Shown in pieces: positions 48,638 to 57,138 of a DNA stretch of 64,000 bases. The notes under the pieces were generated by a model. That model worked only from the letters and a program-made list of their open reading frames with translations, did no database searches and was not told the origin of the DNA. Source of the DNA: Verrucomicrobiaceae bacterium (GTDB lineage: Bacteria > Verrucomicrobiota > Verrucomicrobiia > Verrucomicrobiales > Verrucomicrobiaceae); the NCBI GenBank assembly GCA_015075365.1, contig JABTUN010000001.1, positions 1,550,001 to 1,614,000 of the forward strand, in the 5' to 3' direction. Position numbers and translations under genes: made by a program. Every line of letters starts with the position of its first letter. Within the stretch, counting starts at the first letter, position 1.

Positions 48638-49398
48638 TCGGCCATGAAAAACATCGCCGCGAAGGTGTTGGGCGTGAGCCTGGCATCTGCGGGCGGGCTC
48701 ACGAGCATGTTCGAGATGTCGCCGTCGAGATAGAGCACGTCCTCACAGCCGAGATGGAGGAAAAAGCGGCTGAACTGGTGGAAGGTCACCGTGCCGAGCT
48801 TCGCATCATCGCGGTCGCTCATGGCAAAGATGATCTGCTTGTCCTTCGCGCGCACGCCGACGGCGTTGCGCAGGCGCTTGTTCGGCGAGTTGAGGTTGAA
48901 GGCGGGATGGATGACACCGTTTCGGAGCATCAGCGGACCACTTTGCGTGGCGAGACGCGGTGTCAGCCCGCTGCGGGCGAATTCAGCGGCCTCCATCACG
49001 CCCGGGCCGAGTTTGTCATCCAGGAAGAAGACGCCGTTGGGCTTGAGGTAAAAGTTGCCTTCGCCAGGGCGCAGATTCAGCGGCACGAGCACCTTGCCTT
49101 CACAAATCGTCAGGCCGCAGGGTTTCGGGCCGCGCTCAAAAATGCCCGCGTTGGTGGCAAAGGCGATCTTTTTGCCCTGGAGGGCCAGATCGCGGCGCAG
49201 GCCGTTGAAGTCACCCAGCGGTTTTCCATCGGCACCGAGCCAGGCGAGCTGCAATTTCGCCCTGTCCGGCGAATCAATGCGGAAGAGGTGGTATTTCGCT
49301 CCTTCGTGCTCCACGACCTCCGCGCCACCCAGGTGGGAGGACACGGCGGCGCAGCCAAGGGCGGCGAGGAGCCAGCGCGGGAAGCAGACCTTCATCAT
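48634..49398 (-). CDS. Phosphodiester glycosidase (NAGPA/DUF2233) family exported protein
   Basis: A 254-residue protein with N-terminal signal (MMKVCFPRWLLAALGCAAVSSHLGG). FATNAGIFERGPKPCGL and PNGVFFLD with LATQSGPLML and LYLDGDIS are the conserved pieces of the phosphodiester glycosidase (NAGPA) domain, found in YigE-like and GlcNAc-1-phosphodiester glycosidases. The asparagine and Gly-rich loops fit the catalytic region. It would remove a sugar phosphodiester in the periplasm; substrate unknown. The ATG at 49398 is coupled by ATGA to the stop of the next gene upstream (49395). Confidence 0.82.
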   Translation of the reverse strand: MMKVCFPRWLLAALGCAAVSSHLGGAEVVEHEGAKYHLFRIDSPDRAKLQLAWLGADGKPLGDFNGLRRDLALQGKKIAFATNAGIFERGPKPCGLTICEGKVLVPLNLRPGEGNFYLKPNGVFFLDDKLGPGVMEAAEFARSGLTPRLATQSGPLMLRNGVIHPAFNLNSPNKRLRNAVGVRAKDKQIIFAMSDRDDAKLGTVTFHQFSRFFLHLGCEDVLYLDGDISNMLVSPPADARLTPNTFAAMFFMAD

Positions 49399-49922
49399 GG
49401 AGCCTTCGTCGTGGTGGGCGGCAGCAGTTGCCAGCCCTGCTCGTGCTTTCTGAGCCGGAATTGGGAGCGCACCTTCTGCTTGGGGCCGCCGCCCTGGTCG
49501 ATCTCCATGCCGACATGCACGATCGTCACCCCAGGCTCCTTGTCCGGCTCCGTGTTGATGAATTGGAAGCCGGGGACGAAGGGCTCGCGCTGCCCGAGTT
49601 CCGCCAGGGGAGGCGGCAGCGGCTGATCCGGCACCTTGACCATGAAGAACACGCCGCTGTCGAGCGTGGCGCGCGGGATGTCCGTGCCGGAGAGGTCGTA
49701 GTAACGCGCGAGCACCCGCCAGGCCTTGTCCCGCATCATTTTGGCGGCCTCTGTGACGGCGGCCTCCGGCGTGGTGAAGTACAACGGACCGTTGTCATCC
49801 ACCACCACGGGCAGCGGGGCCGATGACGACAGTTCGACAATGGCCGGCTGCGCGTCCCGCAGGACCCAGTAGGCAGCGGCGGCGGCGATGACGAGCACGA
49901 GGAGGAAGATCTGCGCTTTCAT
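49395..49922 (-). CDS. Hypothetical exported or membrane-anchored protein
   Basis: A 175-residue protein. ATG 49922 begins a single hydrophobic segment (IFLLVLVIAAAAAYWVL) that is either a signal peptide or a membrane anchor. The rest is hydrophilic with a beta-rich domain (GPLYFTTPEAAVTEAAKMM, RVLARYYDLSGTDI); the family is not recognised. It ends in a Thr-rich tail. Coupled by a 4-base overlap to the phosphodiester glycosidase downstream, so both may act on the same envelope component. The longer frame to 50063 overlaps the divergent aroC promoter region and is rejected. Confidence 0.7.
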   Translation of the reverse strand: MKAQIFLLVLVIAAAAAYWVLRDAQPAIVELSSSAPLPVVVDDNGPLYFTTPEAAVTEAAKMMRDKAWRVLARYYDLSGTDIPRATLDSGVFFMVKVPDQPLPPPLAELGQREPFVPGFQFINTEPDKEPGVTIVHVGMEIDQGGGPKQKVRSQFRLRKHEQGWQLLPPTTTKAP

Positions 49923-50041
49923 GACCTGTGACGGATGATTGACGGATTGTGCGCGGATCACCCGCGTCCTGGCAAGGATGAAAATACGCCGGGCAGCGAA
50001 CTGTTTGCACGCCCATCCATCCCGCCCATGATGAAAGTCAC

Positions 50042-51127
50042 ATGGCGAGCAACTTCGGCACACTCTTCCGCATCAGCACCTGGGGTGAATCCCACGGCCC
50101 CGGCATCGGCGTGGTCGTGGACGGCTGCCCGCCGAAAATCCCGCTCAGCGTCGAAGACATCCAGCATGAGCTGAACCGCCGCCGCCCCGGCCAGAGCAAG
50201 ATCACCACGCCGCGCAAAGAAGACGACACCGCCGAGATCCTCTCCGGCGTGCTCGACGGCCAGACGCTCGGCGTGCCGATCGGCATCTTCGTGCGCAACA
50301 CGGACCAGCGCCCCTCCGCCTACACGGAGATGCAGCAGGCCTACCGCCCCAGCCATGCCGACTACACCTACGATGCGAAATACGGAGTCCGCGCCGTCTC
50401 CGGCGGCGGCCGCTCCAGCGCCCGCGAGACCATCGGCCGCGACGCCGCCGGTGCCCTCGCGCGCAAAGTGCTGCAGCACTCCATTTCGGGCTACGAATGC
50501 CTCGCCTACGTCAAAACGGTGCAAAACATCGAGGCGACCGTCCCTGCGGCCGCTGAACTCACCTCCGAGCTCATCGAATCGAACATCGTCCGCACCTGCG
50601 ATCCCGTCGCCGCGGAGAAAATGATCGCCTTGATCGAAAGCGTCCGCTCGCAGGGGAACAGCGTCGGTGGCGTCATCGAATGCGTCGTGCGCGGCGTCCC
50701 TCCCGGCCTGGGCGAGCCCATTTTCGACCGCTTGGAGGCCGATCTGGCCAAAGCCATGCTCAGCCTGCCCGCCACGAAGGGTTTTGAAATCGGCAGCGGC
50801 TTCGCCGGCACCACCATGACCGGTTTGGAGCACAACGACGAGTTCTACATGGACGCCGGCAAAGTCCGCACGCGCACGAACCGCAGCGGCGGCGTGCAAG
50901 GCGGCATCAGCAACGGCGAGGACATCGTCTTCCGCGTCGCCTTCAAACCCACCGCCACCGTCCTGCGCGAGCAAAAGACCGTCACCAACACCGGCGAGGA
51001 CACCACCCTCGCCGCCCGCGGCCGCCACGATCCCTGCGTCCTCCCGCGCGCCGTGCCGATGGTCGAGGCGATGGTGCATCTCGTGCTCGCGGATCACTTT
51101 CTCCGGCAGCGGGCACTGCGCGGGTAA
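50042..51127 (+). CDS. aroC: Chorismate synthase
   Basis: A 361-residue enzyme, standard length for the family. The N-terminal [15 protein letters not shown] carries the first family signature, [16 protein letters not shown] the second with the FMN-binding region, and [19 protein letters not shown] the third. It converts 5-enolpyruvylshikimate-3-phosphate to chorismate, the last step of the common aromatic pathway, using reduced FMN. Chorismate would supply 4-hydroxybenzoate for an aryl-polyene-type starter, but the neighbouring cluster does not include a chorismate lyase. It stands alone, divergent from the exported protein and convergent with the phosphofructokinase. Confidence 0.97.
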   Translation: MASNFGTLFRISTWGESHGPGIGVVVDGCPPKIPLSVEDIQHELNRRRPGQSKITTPRKEDDTAEILSGVLDGQTLGVPIGIFVRNTDQRPSAYTEMQQAYRPSHADYTYDAKYGVRAVSGGGRSSARETIGRDAAGALARKVLQHSISGYECLAYVKTVQNIEATVPAAAELTSELIESNIVRTCDPVAAEKMIALIESVRSQGNSVGGVIECVVRGVPPGLGEPIFDRLEADLAKAMLSLPATKGFEIGSGFAGTTMTGLEHNDEFYMDAGKVRTRTNRSGGVQGGISNGEDIVFRVAFKPTATVLREQKTVTNTGEDTTLAARGRHDPCVLPRAVPMVEAMVHLVLADHFLRQRALRG

Positions 51128-51133
51128 GGCTGC

Positions 51134-52282
51134 TCACCACGAGCTCAGGTCGTCGTGGAGCTGGTCCATCTCGCGGGAGAAGACCGCGCGCTCCGGCATG
51201 TCGGGCGTGCCGTAGGGGACGATCTCGACGATGTTTTTGCGCAGCGCGGTGATGCCGCTGCCGCCCTCGGGCTTTTGGATGCACTTCCACGCGCAGTCGG
51301 CGAAGCGCGCGGCCAGGATGCAGTCCTGCGGAGTCGTGTGGCCGCCGCGTTGCAAGTGGCCCAGCACGGAGGGACGCACCTCCAGATCCGGAAACGGCGC
51401 GCCGGCGCGCTGGAAGTACTGCTGGAAGGCATCCATGAGCACATAGGCGCGGTTGCGCTTCTGCGGCGGGTCAAACTGCACGCCCTCCGCCACCAGCACG
51501 ATGGCGTGGCCGCGCCCGCGCGTCATCGCGCCCTCGATCTTCGCGGCCAGCTTCTCCATGTCCGCGTTGGTCAGCGGACCCGGCTCCGGCGTGATGATCA
51601 TCTCCGCGCCGGAGGCCAGACCGGCCATGCGGGCCAGGTCGCCGCTTTCGCGGCCCATGGTCTCCAGCACCATGACGCGGCGGTGGCTGCGCGCGGTGTC
51701 GATGAAATGATCCACGGCCCAGACGAGCGTGTTCACGGCGGTATCGACGCCCAGCGCCATGTCGGTGAACTGCAAATCGTTGTCGATGGTGGCCGGCACG
51801 CCGATGATGCGCAGATCACTCTCCTCCGCGAGCAATCTGGCCCCGGTGAGCGAGCCATCGCCGCCCACGACGACGAGCGCGCGGACGTTCAGACCCTTGA
51901 GCAGGCGGATCACCTTCGCGCGCACGTTCTTGTCGTGGAATTCGAGGCAGCGCGCGGAGCCTAGGATGGTGCCGCCCTTGCCCATGATGCCGCTGACACT
52001 GGCATGGTCCATCTGGATGAGGTCGAGCTGGTCGTTGATGAGGCCGGCGCGGCCAGGATGGCTGGCAATGGTGTTTTTCAGGCGCACGAGGGCCTCGGCG
52101 TCGCCATTCACCGCGCGTGAGGTGCGTACGAGGCCGCGGTAGCCGTCGCGCACGCCCAGGACGGCGATTTTTTCCCGGTTCAGGCCGAGGCGCACGAGGG
52201 CGCGGAGAAAGGCGTTCATGCCGGGGGAGTCGCCGCCGCTAAAGAGCACGGCGACGGCGTTTTCGGGGTAGGTTGCGGTCAT
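51134..52282 (-). CDS. 6-phosphofructokinase
   Basis: A 382-residue glycolytic kinase of the PfkA superfamily. SGGDSPGMNA (15-24) is the ATP/PPi loop, VVVGGDGSLTGA (137-148) the phosphate-binding loop, and VPATIDNDL (162-170) the catalytic strand with Asp167 as base; LGHLQRGG is present in the C-terminal half. Gly143 in GGDGS points to ATP rather than PPi (PPi-dependent enzymes have GGDD), while the Ala in PATIDND is an unusual residue at the second determinant. ATP is the better guess. It phosphorylates fructose-6-phosphate. Head-to-head with the DMT exporter gene, with about 90 bases between. Confidence 0.9.
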   Translation of the reverse strand: MTATYPENAVAVLFSGGDSPGMNAFLRALVRLGLNREKIAVLGVRDGYRGLVRTSRAVNGDAEALVRLKNTIASHPGRAGLINDQLDLIQMDHASVSGIMGKGGTILGSARCLEFHDKNVRAKVIRLLKGLNVRALVVVGGDGSLTGARLLAEESDLRIIGVPATIDNDLQFTDMALGVDTAVNTLVWAVDHFIDTARSHRRVMVLETMGRESGDLARMAGLASGAEMIITPEPGPLTNADMEKLAAKIEGAMTRGRGHAIVLVAEGVQFDPPQKRNRAYVLMDAFQQYFQRAGAPFPDLEVRPSVLGHLQRGGHTTPQDCILAARFADCAWKCIQKPEGGSGITALRKNIVEIVPYGTPDMPERAVFSREMDQLHDDLSSW

Positions 52283-52374
52283 TAAGGGGGCTGGTTGGGA
52301 GCGTTCGCCTTAGCAAGGTGGTCACGCGTGGCAAGCAGCGGTTGATCCGCCCTCCGGGCGTGTTACTGGCGCGT

Positions 52375-53262
52375 GTGTCCCCCGCGCTCGCCACGACGAT
52401 TTTCCCGCTTCTCGCCGCCTTGTTGTATGCCTTTGGTGCCCTGGTGCTGAAACGGTCGAGCGACCTTGGCGTGGGCGTGTGGCGCACGACTTTTGTGGCG
52501 AATGTGATCGTGGCGGGGCTGTTTTCCTTCCTCTGGCTGCTCGGCGGGCCGCCGGTGGAGAAGGAACTGCTCTGGCAGCCCGGCGTGATCGCGATGTGCC
52601 TGTTTGTCGGCCAGCTTTCGCAGTTCCTGGCGCTCGAAAAGGGCGATGTGTCCGTGGCGGTGCCGATTTTCGGCCTCAAAGTCATCCTGGTGGCCTTTTT
52701 GACGCCGATTCTGGTCGGTGAGGCCGTCAGCGTGAAGCTCTGGATCGCGGCGTTTTTGAGCGTGCTGGGCATCACCTGCCTGAATCGCAAGGACGCGGAC
52801 AAACCGCCACGGCACCTGCTCATCACCTTCCTCGCGGGCGGCACCGGCGCGGTGGCTTTTGCCGTGTTTGACGTGCTGGTGCAGAAATGGGGCCCGTCCT
52901 GGGGCGCGGGCCGGCTGCTGCCCTGCATCTTCTGGATCAACGCGGTGCTGTCCTTCGGCCTCGTGTTTCGTTTCTCGGCTCCTTTGGGCAAAATCCCGGG
53001 CAAGGCCTGGCCGTGGCTCGCCGGCGGCTCCGTGCTGCTGGGCGTGCAGAGCATCACCTTTGTCAGCACGCTGGCCGTGTTCGGGAAGGCCACCACCGCC
53101 AACATCGTCTATGCCTCCCGCGGCCTGCTCAGTGTCGTGCTGGTGTGGATGGTGGGGCACTGGTTCCAGAACGCGGAGCAGCACCTAGGGCCGAAGGTGA
53201 TGCGCTGGCGCCTCATCGGCGCGCTGCTCATGATGAGCGCCATCGTGCTGGTGGTTGTGTGA
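52375..53262 (+). CDS. DMT-superfamily (EamA-like) transporter
   Basis: A 295-residue polytopic protein with about nine or ten hydrophobic segments and internal duplication, as in EamA transporters. FPLLAALLYAFGALVLKRS opens the first segment, GDVSVAVPIFGLKVILVAFL the EamA-typical fourth, and the second half repeats a similar pattern (STLAVFGKATTANIVYASRGLLSVVLVW). It probably exports a metabolite; the substrate is unknown. The GTG at 52375 was chosen because upstream frames overlap the phosphofructokinase start; GTG at 52360 is an alternative. A SMUG1-type gene follows 27 bases later. Confidence 0.8.
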   Translation: MSPALATTIFPLLAALLYAFGALVLKRSSDLGVGVWRTTFVANVIVAGLFSFLWLLGGPPVEKELLWQPGVIAMCLFVGQLSQFLALEKGDVSVAVPIFGLKVILVAFLTPILVGEAVSVKLWIAAFLSVLGITCLNRKDADKPPRHLLITFLAGGTGAVAFAVFDVLVQKWGPSWGAGRLLPCIFWINAVLSFGLVFRFSAPLGKIPGKAWPWLAGGSVLLGVQSITFVSTLAVFGKATTANIVYASRGLLSVVLVWMVGHWFQNAEQHLGPKVMRWRLIGALLMMSAIVLVVV

Positions 53263-53289
53263 GCGCAGGCCGTGTGATAGCTGCGCGCC

Positions 53290-54012
53290 ATGCCCGCTGA
53301 AGCCCTCCTCCATGCCGCGAACTCCCTGCGCGAGGCGTTGCGTCCGCTGCGCTTCGCCGCGCCGGTGGACTTTGTCTATCAACCGCTCGATTACGCCTGG
53401 GCACCGCACGCGGCCTACCTCACACGCTTCGGCGGCGGCAAAAAGAAGGTCGTCTTTGTCGGCATGAATCCCGGTCCTTTCGGCATGACGCAGACCGGCG
53501 TGCCGTTTGGCGAGATCGCCGCCGTGCGCGACTGGATGAAAATCCACGAGCCGGTCGGCAAACCGGAGCGCGAGCACCCGAAGCGGCCCGTGCTCGGTTT
53601 TGACTGCCCGCAGTCGGAGGTGAGCGGCCGCAGGCTCTGGGGCCACTTCGCGGCGCGTTTCGGCGCGGCGGAGAATTTCTTCGCGGAGCACTTCGTGGCG
53701 AATTACTGCCCGCTCGTGTTCATCGAGGCCGGCGGGAAGAATTTCACGCCTGACAAACTGCCCGCCGCCGAGGCCGCCGCGCTCAACGCGCCGTGTGACG
53801 CGCATCTGCGCGCGGTGATCACCGCCTTGCAGCCGGAGTGGGTCATCGGCGTGGGTGCCTATGCCGAGGAATGCGCGCTGCGTGCAAAGGAGACGATGAA
53901 CGGCCGCTTCAAGACAGGCCGCATCCTGCATCCCAGCCCTGCCAGCCCTGCGGCGAACCGTGACTGGGCCGGCGCGGCCACCAAGCAGCTCGAAAAGCTC
54001 GGCGTGTGGTGA
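53290..54012 (+). CDS. SMUG1-type uracil-DNA glycosylase
   Basis: A 240-residue DNA repair enzyme. The catalytic motif GMNPGPFGMTQTGVPFGE (58-75) is the SMUG1 version of the uracil-binding motif 1 with Asn60, VSGRRLWGHF in the middle is typical of SMUG1, and the second motif is His214-P-S-P-A-S-P-A-A-N. SMUG1 removes uracil and oxidised pyrimidines from single- and double-stranded DNA; most bacteria use Ung (family 1) or family 4/5 instead, so this animal-like family is uncommon but known in bacteria. It acts in the cytoplasm and lies 27 bases after the transporter and 57 bases before the Mrr-bactofilin fusion frame. Confidence 0.9.
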   Translation: MPAEALLHAANSLREALRPLRFAAPVDFVYQPLDYAWAPHAAYLTRFGGGKKKVVFVGMNPGPFGMTQTGVPFGEIAAVRDWMKIHEPVGKPEREHPKRPVLGFDCPQSEVSGRRLWGHFAARFGAAENFFAEHFVANYCPLVFIEAGGKNFTPDKLPAAEAAALNAPCDAHLRAVITALQPEWVIGVGAYAEECALRAKETMNGRFKTGRILHPSPASPAANRDWAGAATKQLEKLGVW

Positions 54013-54165
54013 ACGCGTCATGCGCGCGGTTGACCCTGCCTGTCGTCTGGTGGTTAGTTCCGCCTCCTCATGCTCGACCCGCTTGGCACGCTTCAAGAAT
54101 CCGGCTTTTCGCAGCCCCCGCAGGGCGCGGCGGACAGGCTGGCAGGCTGGTCGCCGGAGCTCATC

Positions 54166-55005
54166 ATGAGCCTCGACTGGGTGCGGCTTTCCGAGCTGGC
54201 GCGCGGACTGGCCGCGGAGGCGGGGTGCGAGCTGGCGGGCTCCCGGGTCATGGCGGACGGCAGCGTGCTGTTTGGCATGATCGAGCGGCCGAAAACCGTG
54301 CGTCCGCAGCGCGTGCTGGTGAAGACCACCGCCTGGAACGAGTGGGGAGCCACACCGGAAAGCGTGCAGCGCTTTGCGCGGGAGGTGAGCACCGCGCGTG
54401 ACACACGCGGCATCCTGATCGCGCCATCCGGCTTTACCACCGCCGCGCTTCGGACCGCCCAGGAGCACCGCATCGAGGCGGTGGACGCCCACTCGCTGCA
54501 CTCGGCCCTCCGCGCGCTGCCCCCGGACAAAAGCAGCTTTCTGCACCTGATCGCCACGACGGGTGATTTCACCACGCCGAGCTGCCCGCTGTGCCGTGCA
54601 AAGCTCGTCCGCACGCGCCTGGAGGTCGCCACGCTTCCTTCCCGCATCATCGACGTGGACGGACTCATCGCCGACCCGGTCGTATGCGACAGCCTCGTCA
54701 TCGCCGCAGGGTGCGAGGCCAATTTCCTGCATGAGGTGCGCGCGCGGTCAATCGAGGTGCGCGGAAGGGCGGAGGGGGACTTTCTCTGCCATGGACCGGT
54801 CACGCTGCACGAGGGCGGCACGCTCTCCGGGCGTGTCTCCGCGCGGTCGCTGAATGTGCGGGACGGCGGCAATCTGCTGGGCCAGTTTCGCATCCTCGAC
54901 GGGGAGCTGGAGCCGCTCGAAAAGCCCTGTAACCGCTGGCAGTGGCGCTGCGAGGCGGGCGATGCCTGCGCCAGCGTGGTTTTTGAGCCGCACGAAGCAT
55001 CCTGA
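54166..55005 (+). CDS. Mrr-like nuclease domain fused to bactofilin-like domain
   Basis: A 279-residue protein with two parts. Residues about 1-115 fit the Mrr/restriction endonuclease-like fold: WVRLSELARGLAAEAG, then MADGSVLFG, RVLVKTT with Lys53, and TRGILIAPSGFTTAALR, but the usual acidic or Gln residue two before the Lys is Leu51, so nuclease activity is doubtful. A CPLC pair at 140-143 may bind zinc. Residues about 160-260 are bactofilin-like (IDVDGLIADPVV, GPVTLHEGGTLSGRVSA, ARSLNVRDGGNLLGQ), the beta-helix of polymer-forming cytoskeletal proteins. The ATG at 54166 has a GGAG six bases upstream; the ATG at 54070 would add 32 residues. Confidence 0.72.
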   Translation: MSLDWVRLSELARGLAAEAGCELAGSRVMADGSVLFGMIERPKTVRPQRVLVKTTAWNEWGATPESVQRFAREVSTARDTRGILIAPSGFTTAALRTAQEHRIEAVDAHSLHSALRALPPDKSSFLHLIATTGDFTTPSCPLCRAKLVRTRLEVATLPSRIIDVDGLIADPVVCDSLVIAAGCEANFLHEVRARSIEVRGRAEGDFLCHGPVTLHEGGTLSGRVSARSLNVRDGGNLLGQFRILDGELEPLEKPCNRWQWRCEAGDACASVVFEPHEAS

Positions 55006-55021
55006 GCCCGGCGCGCCCGTC

Positions 55022-57082
55022 TCAGCGCGCCCGCCCCATGCCATCGACGGGCTCTTCGATGACCATGCGTTCCTGCCCGGCAAGCCGCACCAAATCCGGC
55101 AGGTCATAGTGCCGCAGCACGCCATGAACCATGTTCACGGTCTGGTCGAAGGTTTCATCCGCACCGACGAGCGACTCGAAGCTGGCGATCATGCGGCGCA
55201 GGGTGATTTGATCGAACGCATCACGTTCCAACGCGGCGGCATGGAGAGCAGGGATGGCGGCCTCGCCGATGGCGATGAGGCTCACCGAGGGCGACTTCGA
55301 CTTCAAAAAGCGCGCCCAGCTCCGCACATCGTCGGTGCGCATGCCGGCATAGCTTTTGCCCATGAGGTAGGCGGTGAAGATTTCGAGATTGTCGCGGCCG
55401 AAACGGCCTGCGCCGAAAGACTTGCGTCGCAGACCGGTCTCCGTCTCGCCGATACCGCGCAGTTCGGCGGCGAGGACGATGTTTCCGGCCTTTACGAGCT
55501 GCTCGACGGCGCTCACATCGGCCTTCATGCTGCTGCCGTTCAGGTAGAGAATGGCTTCCCCATTCGGTTTTGCAGGCGAATAAAGCAGCGCGGGCAGTTG
55601 GAAGGCGTCTTCGGCCTTCAAAGCCAGTTTCTCGATGGTGAAGCCTTCGCGGACGATTTTTGCGATGCTTTCGACTTGGGGCTCCGCGATCGTTTCGGAG
55701 GCTCCGATGGCCTCAAGGATGGTTTTGGGCCCCAAACCGCTTTCACGGGCTGTTTTGAGCTTCACGGCAGTTTCCGCGTTGATCTGGAACACACTGCGCT
55801 CGCCGGGCATGAGCATCACCTGGCCTTTCGGCGTGCATTGGAGCTGCTCCGCCGTCCAATCGGGCTTCGAGAGGTCGCGGAGCTGGTTGTCATCGAAGGA
55901 ATCAGGCAGTTTCGTGACTTCACGAACCACGATGTCCTTTCCGAGAAGATGGCGTGCCATGAATCGCGTCACCGCCTCCCGGAGTTGCAGCGTGAAGCCG
56001 TGCGGCGCGTCCGGAGCCGCGAGGTCGATCATGTCCGGATGGCCGATGCGTGAATAGAAGCGCTTCGCATCACGAAACAGCTCCCACGTGCCGCCGAAGT
56101 CGAAGGTCACATCCCGCGTGCCCGCGCAGATGAGCGTGGGCTTCGGCGCGCGCATGATGCAATAGTCCGCCTCGTCCATGCCGAAGGCGATCTGCCCGAA
56201 GATGTTCTGCTCGCCATCCTGCGGACCTTTGGTCTCGATGAGTCTCCTGAAGGTCGTGAGATAGCAACCCGGTGCCGCGGCGAGGATGCGCTCATCCAGC
56301 GCCATCAAATACGCCGTCTCCGTGCCGCCACCGCTGTTTCCCGTGCAGCCGATTTTGCCACCGAGAATGTCTTGGCGGCTTTGCAGGTAGTCGATGACGC
56401 GCATGCCGTCCCAGATGCGGAACTGGGCCGCGTTCGCGCCGATCAAGGCGCTGCTGATGCCCGTCATCGTGTGCTCGGTGGTGCAGACGAGGCGCACGTT
56501 CGGATGCGGCACCTTCACATGCGGCGCGTCGTCGAAAACAGCGCGTTGCTTTGCCAGATCAAGCATCTGGTAGCGCTCGCCCTGGCCGATGGGGTCGTAA
56601 CACATCGCCGCCATGCCATGTCGGGCCAGCAGCATGCAGATGAGCTGGTACTGCCCCACCGCCTTCCCCTCGTGACTGTGACCGCACGGCACCAGCACCG
56701 CGGGCCATGGCGGCGGCGTGTCCGGCAGATAAAGGTTTGCTGTGAGATGAAACGAGGGGCGGGTCTCCAGGATGATCTTCTCCACACGATAGCCTTTGCC
56801 TTGCAGCGTGCCGGTGATCCGCGGGTTCAACGGTGTGCGCTCCGGCAGCCCGCCGATGCGTTCGAGGAAAAACTTCCGCCGCTCCTGCTGCCATTGCCTG
56901 CACGCGGCCTCGCTTTTGATCATCACCTCAAACGCCGCGCTTCGTTTGCCGCAGAGTTTGTTGAACTCGCTGATGAGCCAGTTTTCAAAGGCTTCCGCCG
57001 GTTTCGATGAGGGATCGAGCACGGTGAGTTCGTCAGCGGCCAGGCACGATGAGGCTAGAAGGAGCGGGAAGAGCAGGCGCAT
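55022..57082 (-). CDS. Exported acetylxylan esterase-like alpha/beta-hydrolase
   Basis: A 686-residue exported protein with signal peptide MRLLFPLLLASSCLAAD. The first half is an alpha/beta-hydrolase with nucleophile Ser250 in GCTGNSGGGTETAYL and an oxyanion region ANLYLPDTPPPWPAVLVPCGHSHEG. The DDAPHGF segment near residue 358 supplies the likely catalytic His. The second half (about 400-686) repeats an alpha/beta fold with LLYSPAKPNGEAILYLNGS but no clear nucleophile, so it may be a structural copy. The pattern matches large planctomycete acetylxylan/acyl esterases that deacetylate polysaccharides. It is downstream of the serine hydrolase on the same strand, 56 bases away. Confidence 0.82.
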   Translation of the reverse strand: MRLLFPLLLASSCLAADELTVLDPSSKPAEAFENWLISEFNKLCGKRSAAFEVMIKSEAACRQWQQERRKFFLERIGGLPERTPLNPRITGTLQGKGYRVEKIILETRPSFHLTANLYLPDTPPPWPAVLVPCGHSHEGKAVGQYQLICMLLARHGMAAMCYDPIGQGERYQMLDLAKQRAVFDDAPHVKVPHPNVRLVCTTEHTMTGISSALIGANAAQFRIWDGMRVIDYLQSRQDILGGKIGCTGNSGGGTETAYLMALDERILAAAPGCYLTTFRRLIETKGPQDGEQNIFGQIAFGMDEADYCIMRAPKPTLICAGTRDVTFDFGGTWELFRDAKRFYSRIGHPDMIDLAAPDAPHGFTLQLREAVTRFMARHLLGKDIVVREVTKLPDSFDDNQLRDLSKPDWTAEQLQCTPKGQVMLMPGERSVFQINAETAVKLKTARESGLGPKTILEAIGASETIAEPQVESIAKIVREGFTIEKLALKAEDAFQLPALLYSPAKPNGEAILYLNGSSMKADVSAVEQLVKAGNIVLAAELRGIGETETGLRRKSFGAGRFGRDNLEIFTAYLMGKSYAGMRTDDVRSWARFLKSKSPSVSLIAIGEAAIPALHAAALERDAFDQITLRRMIASFESLVGADETFDQTVNMVHGVLRHYDLPDLVRLAGQERMVIEEPVDGMGRAR

Positions 57083-57138
57083 GAGCAAATTACTGGCACG
57101 GCAGCGGATTTCCTTCGGCGTGAGCAGCCTCACGGAGT

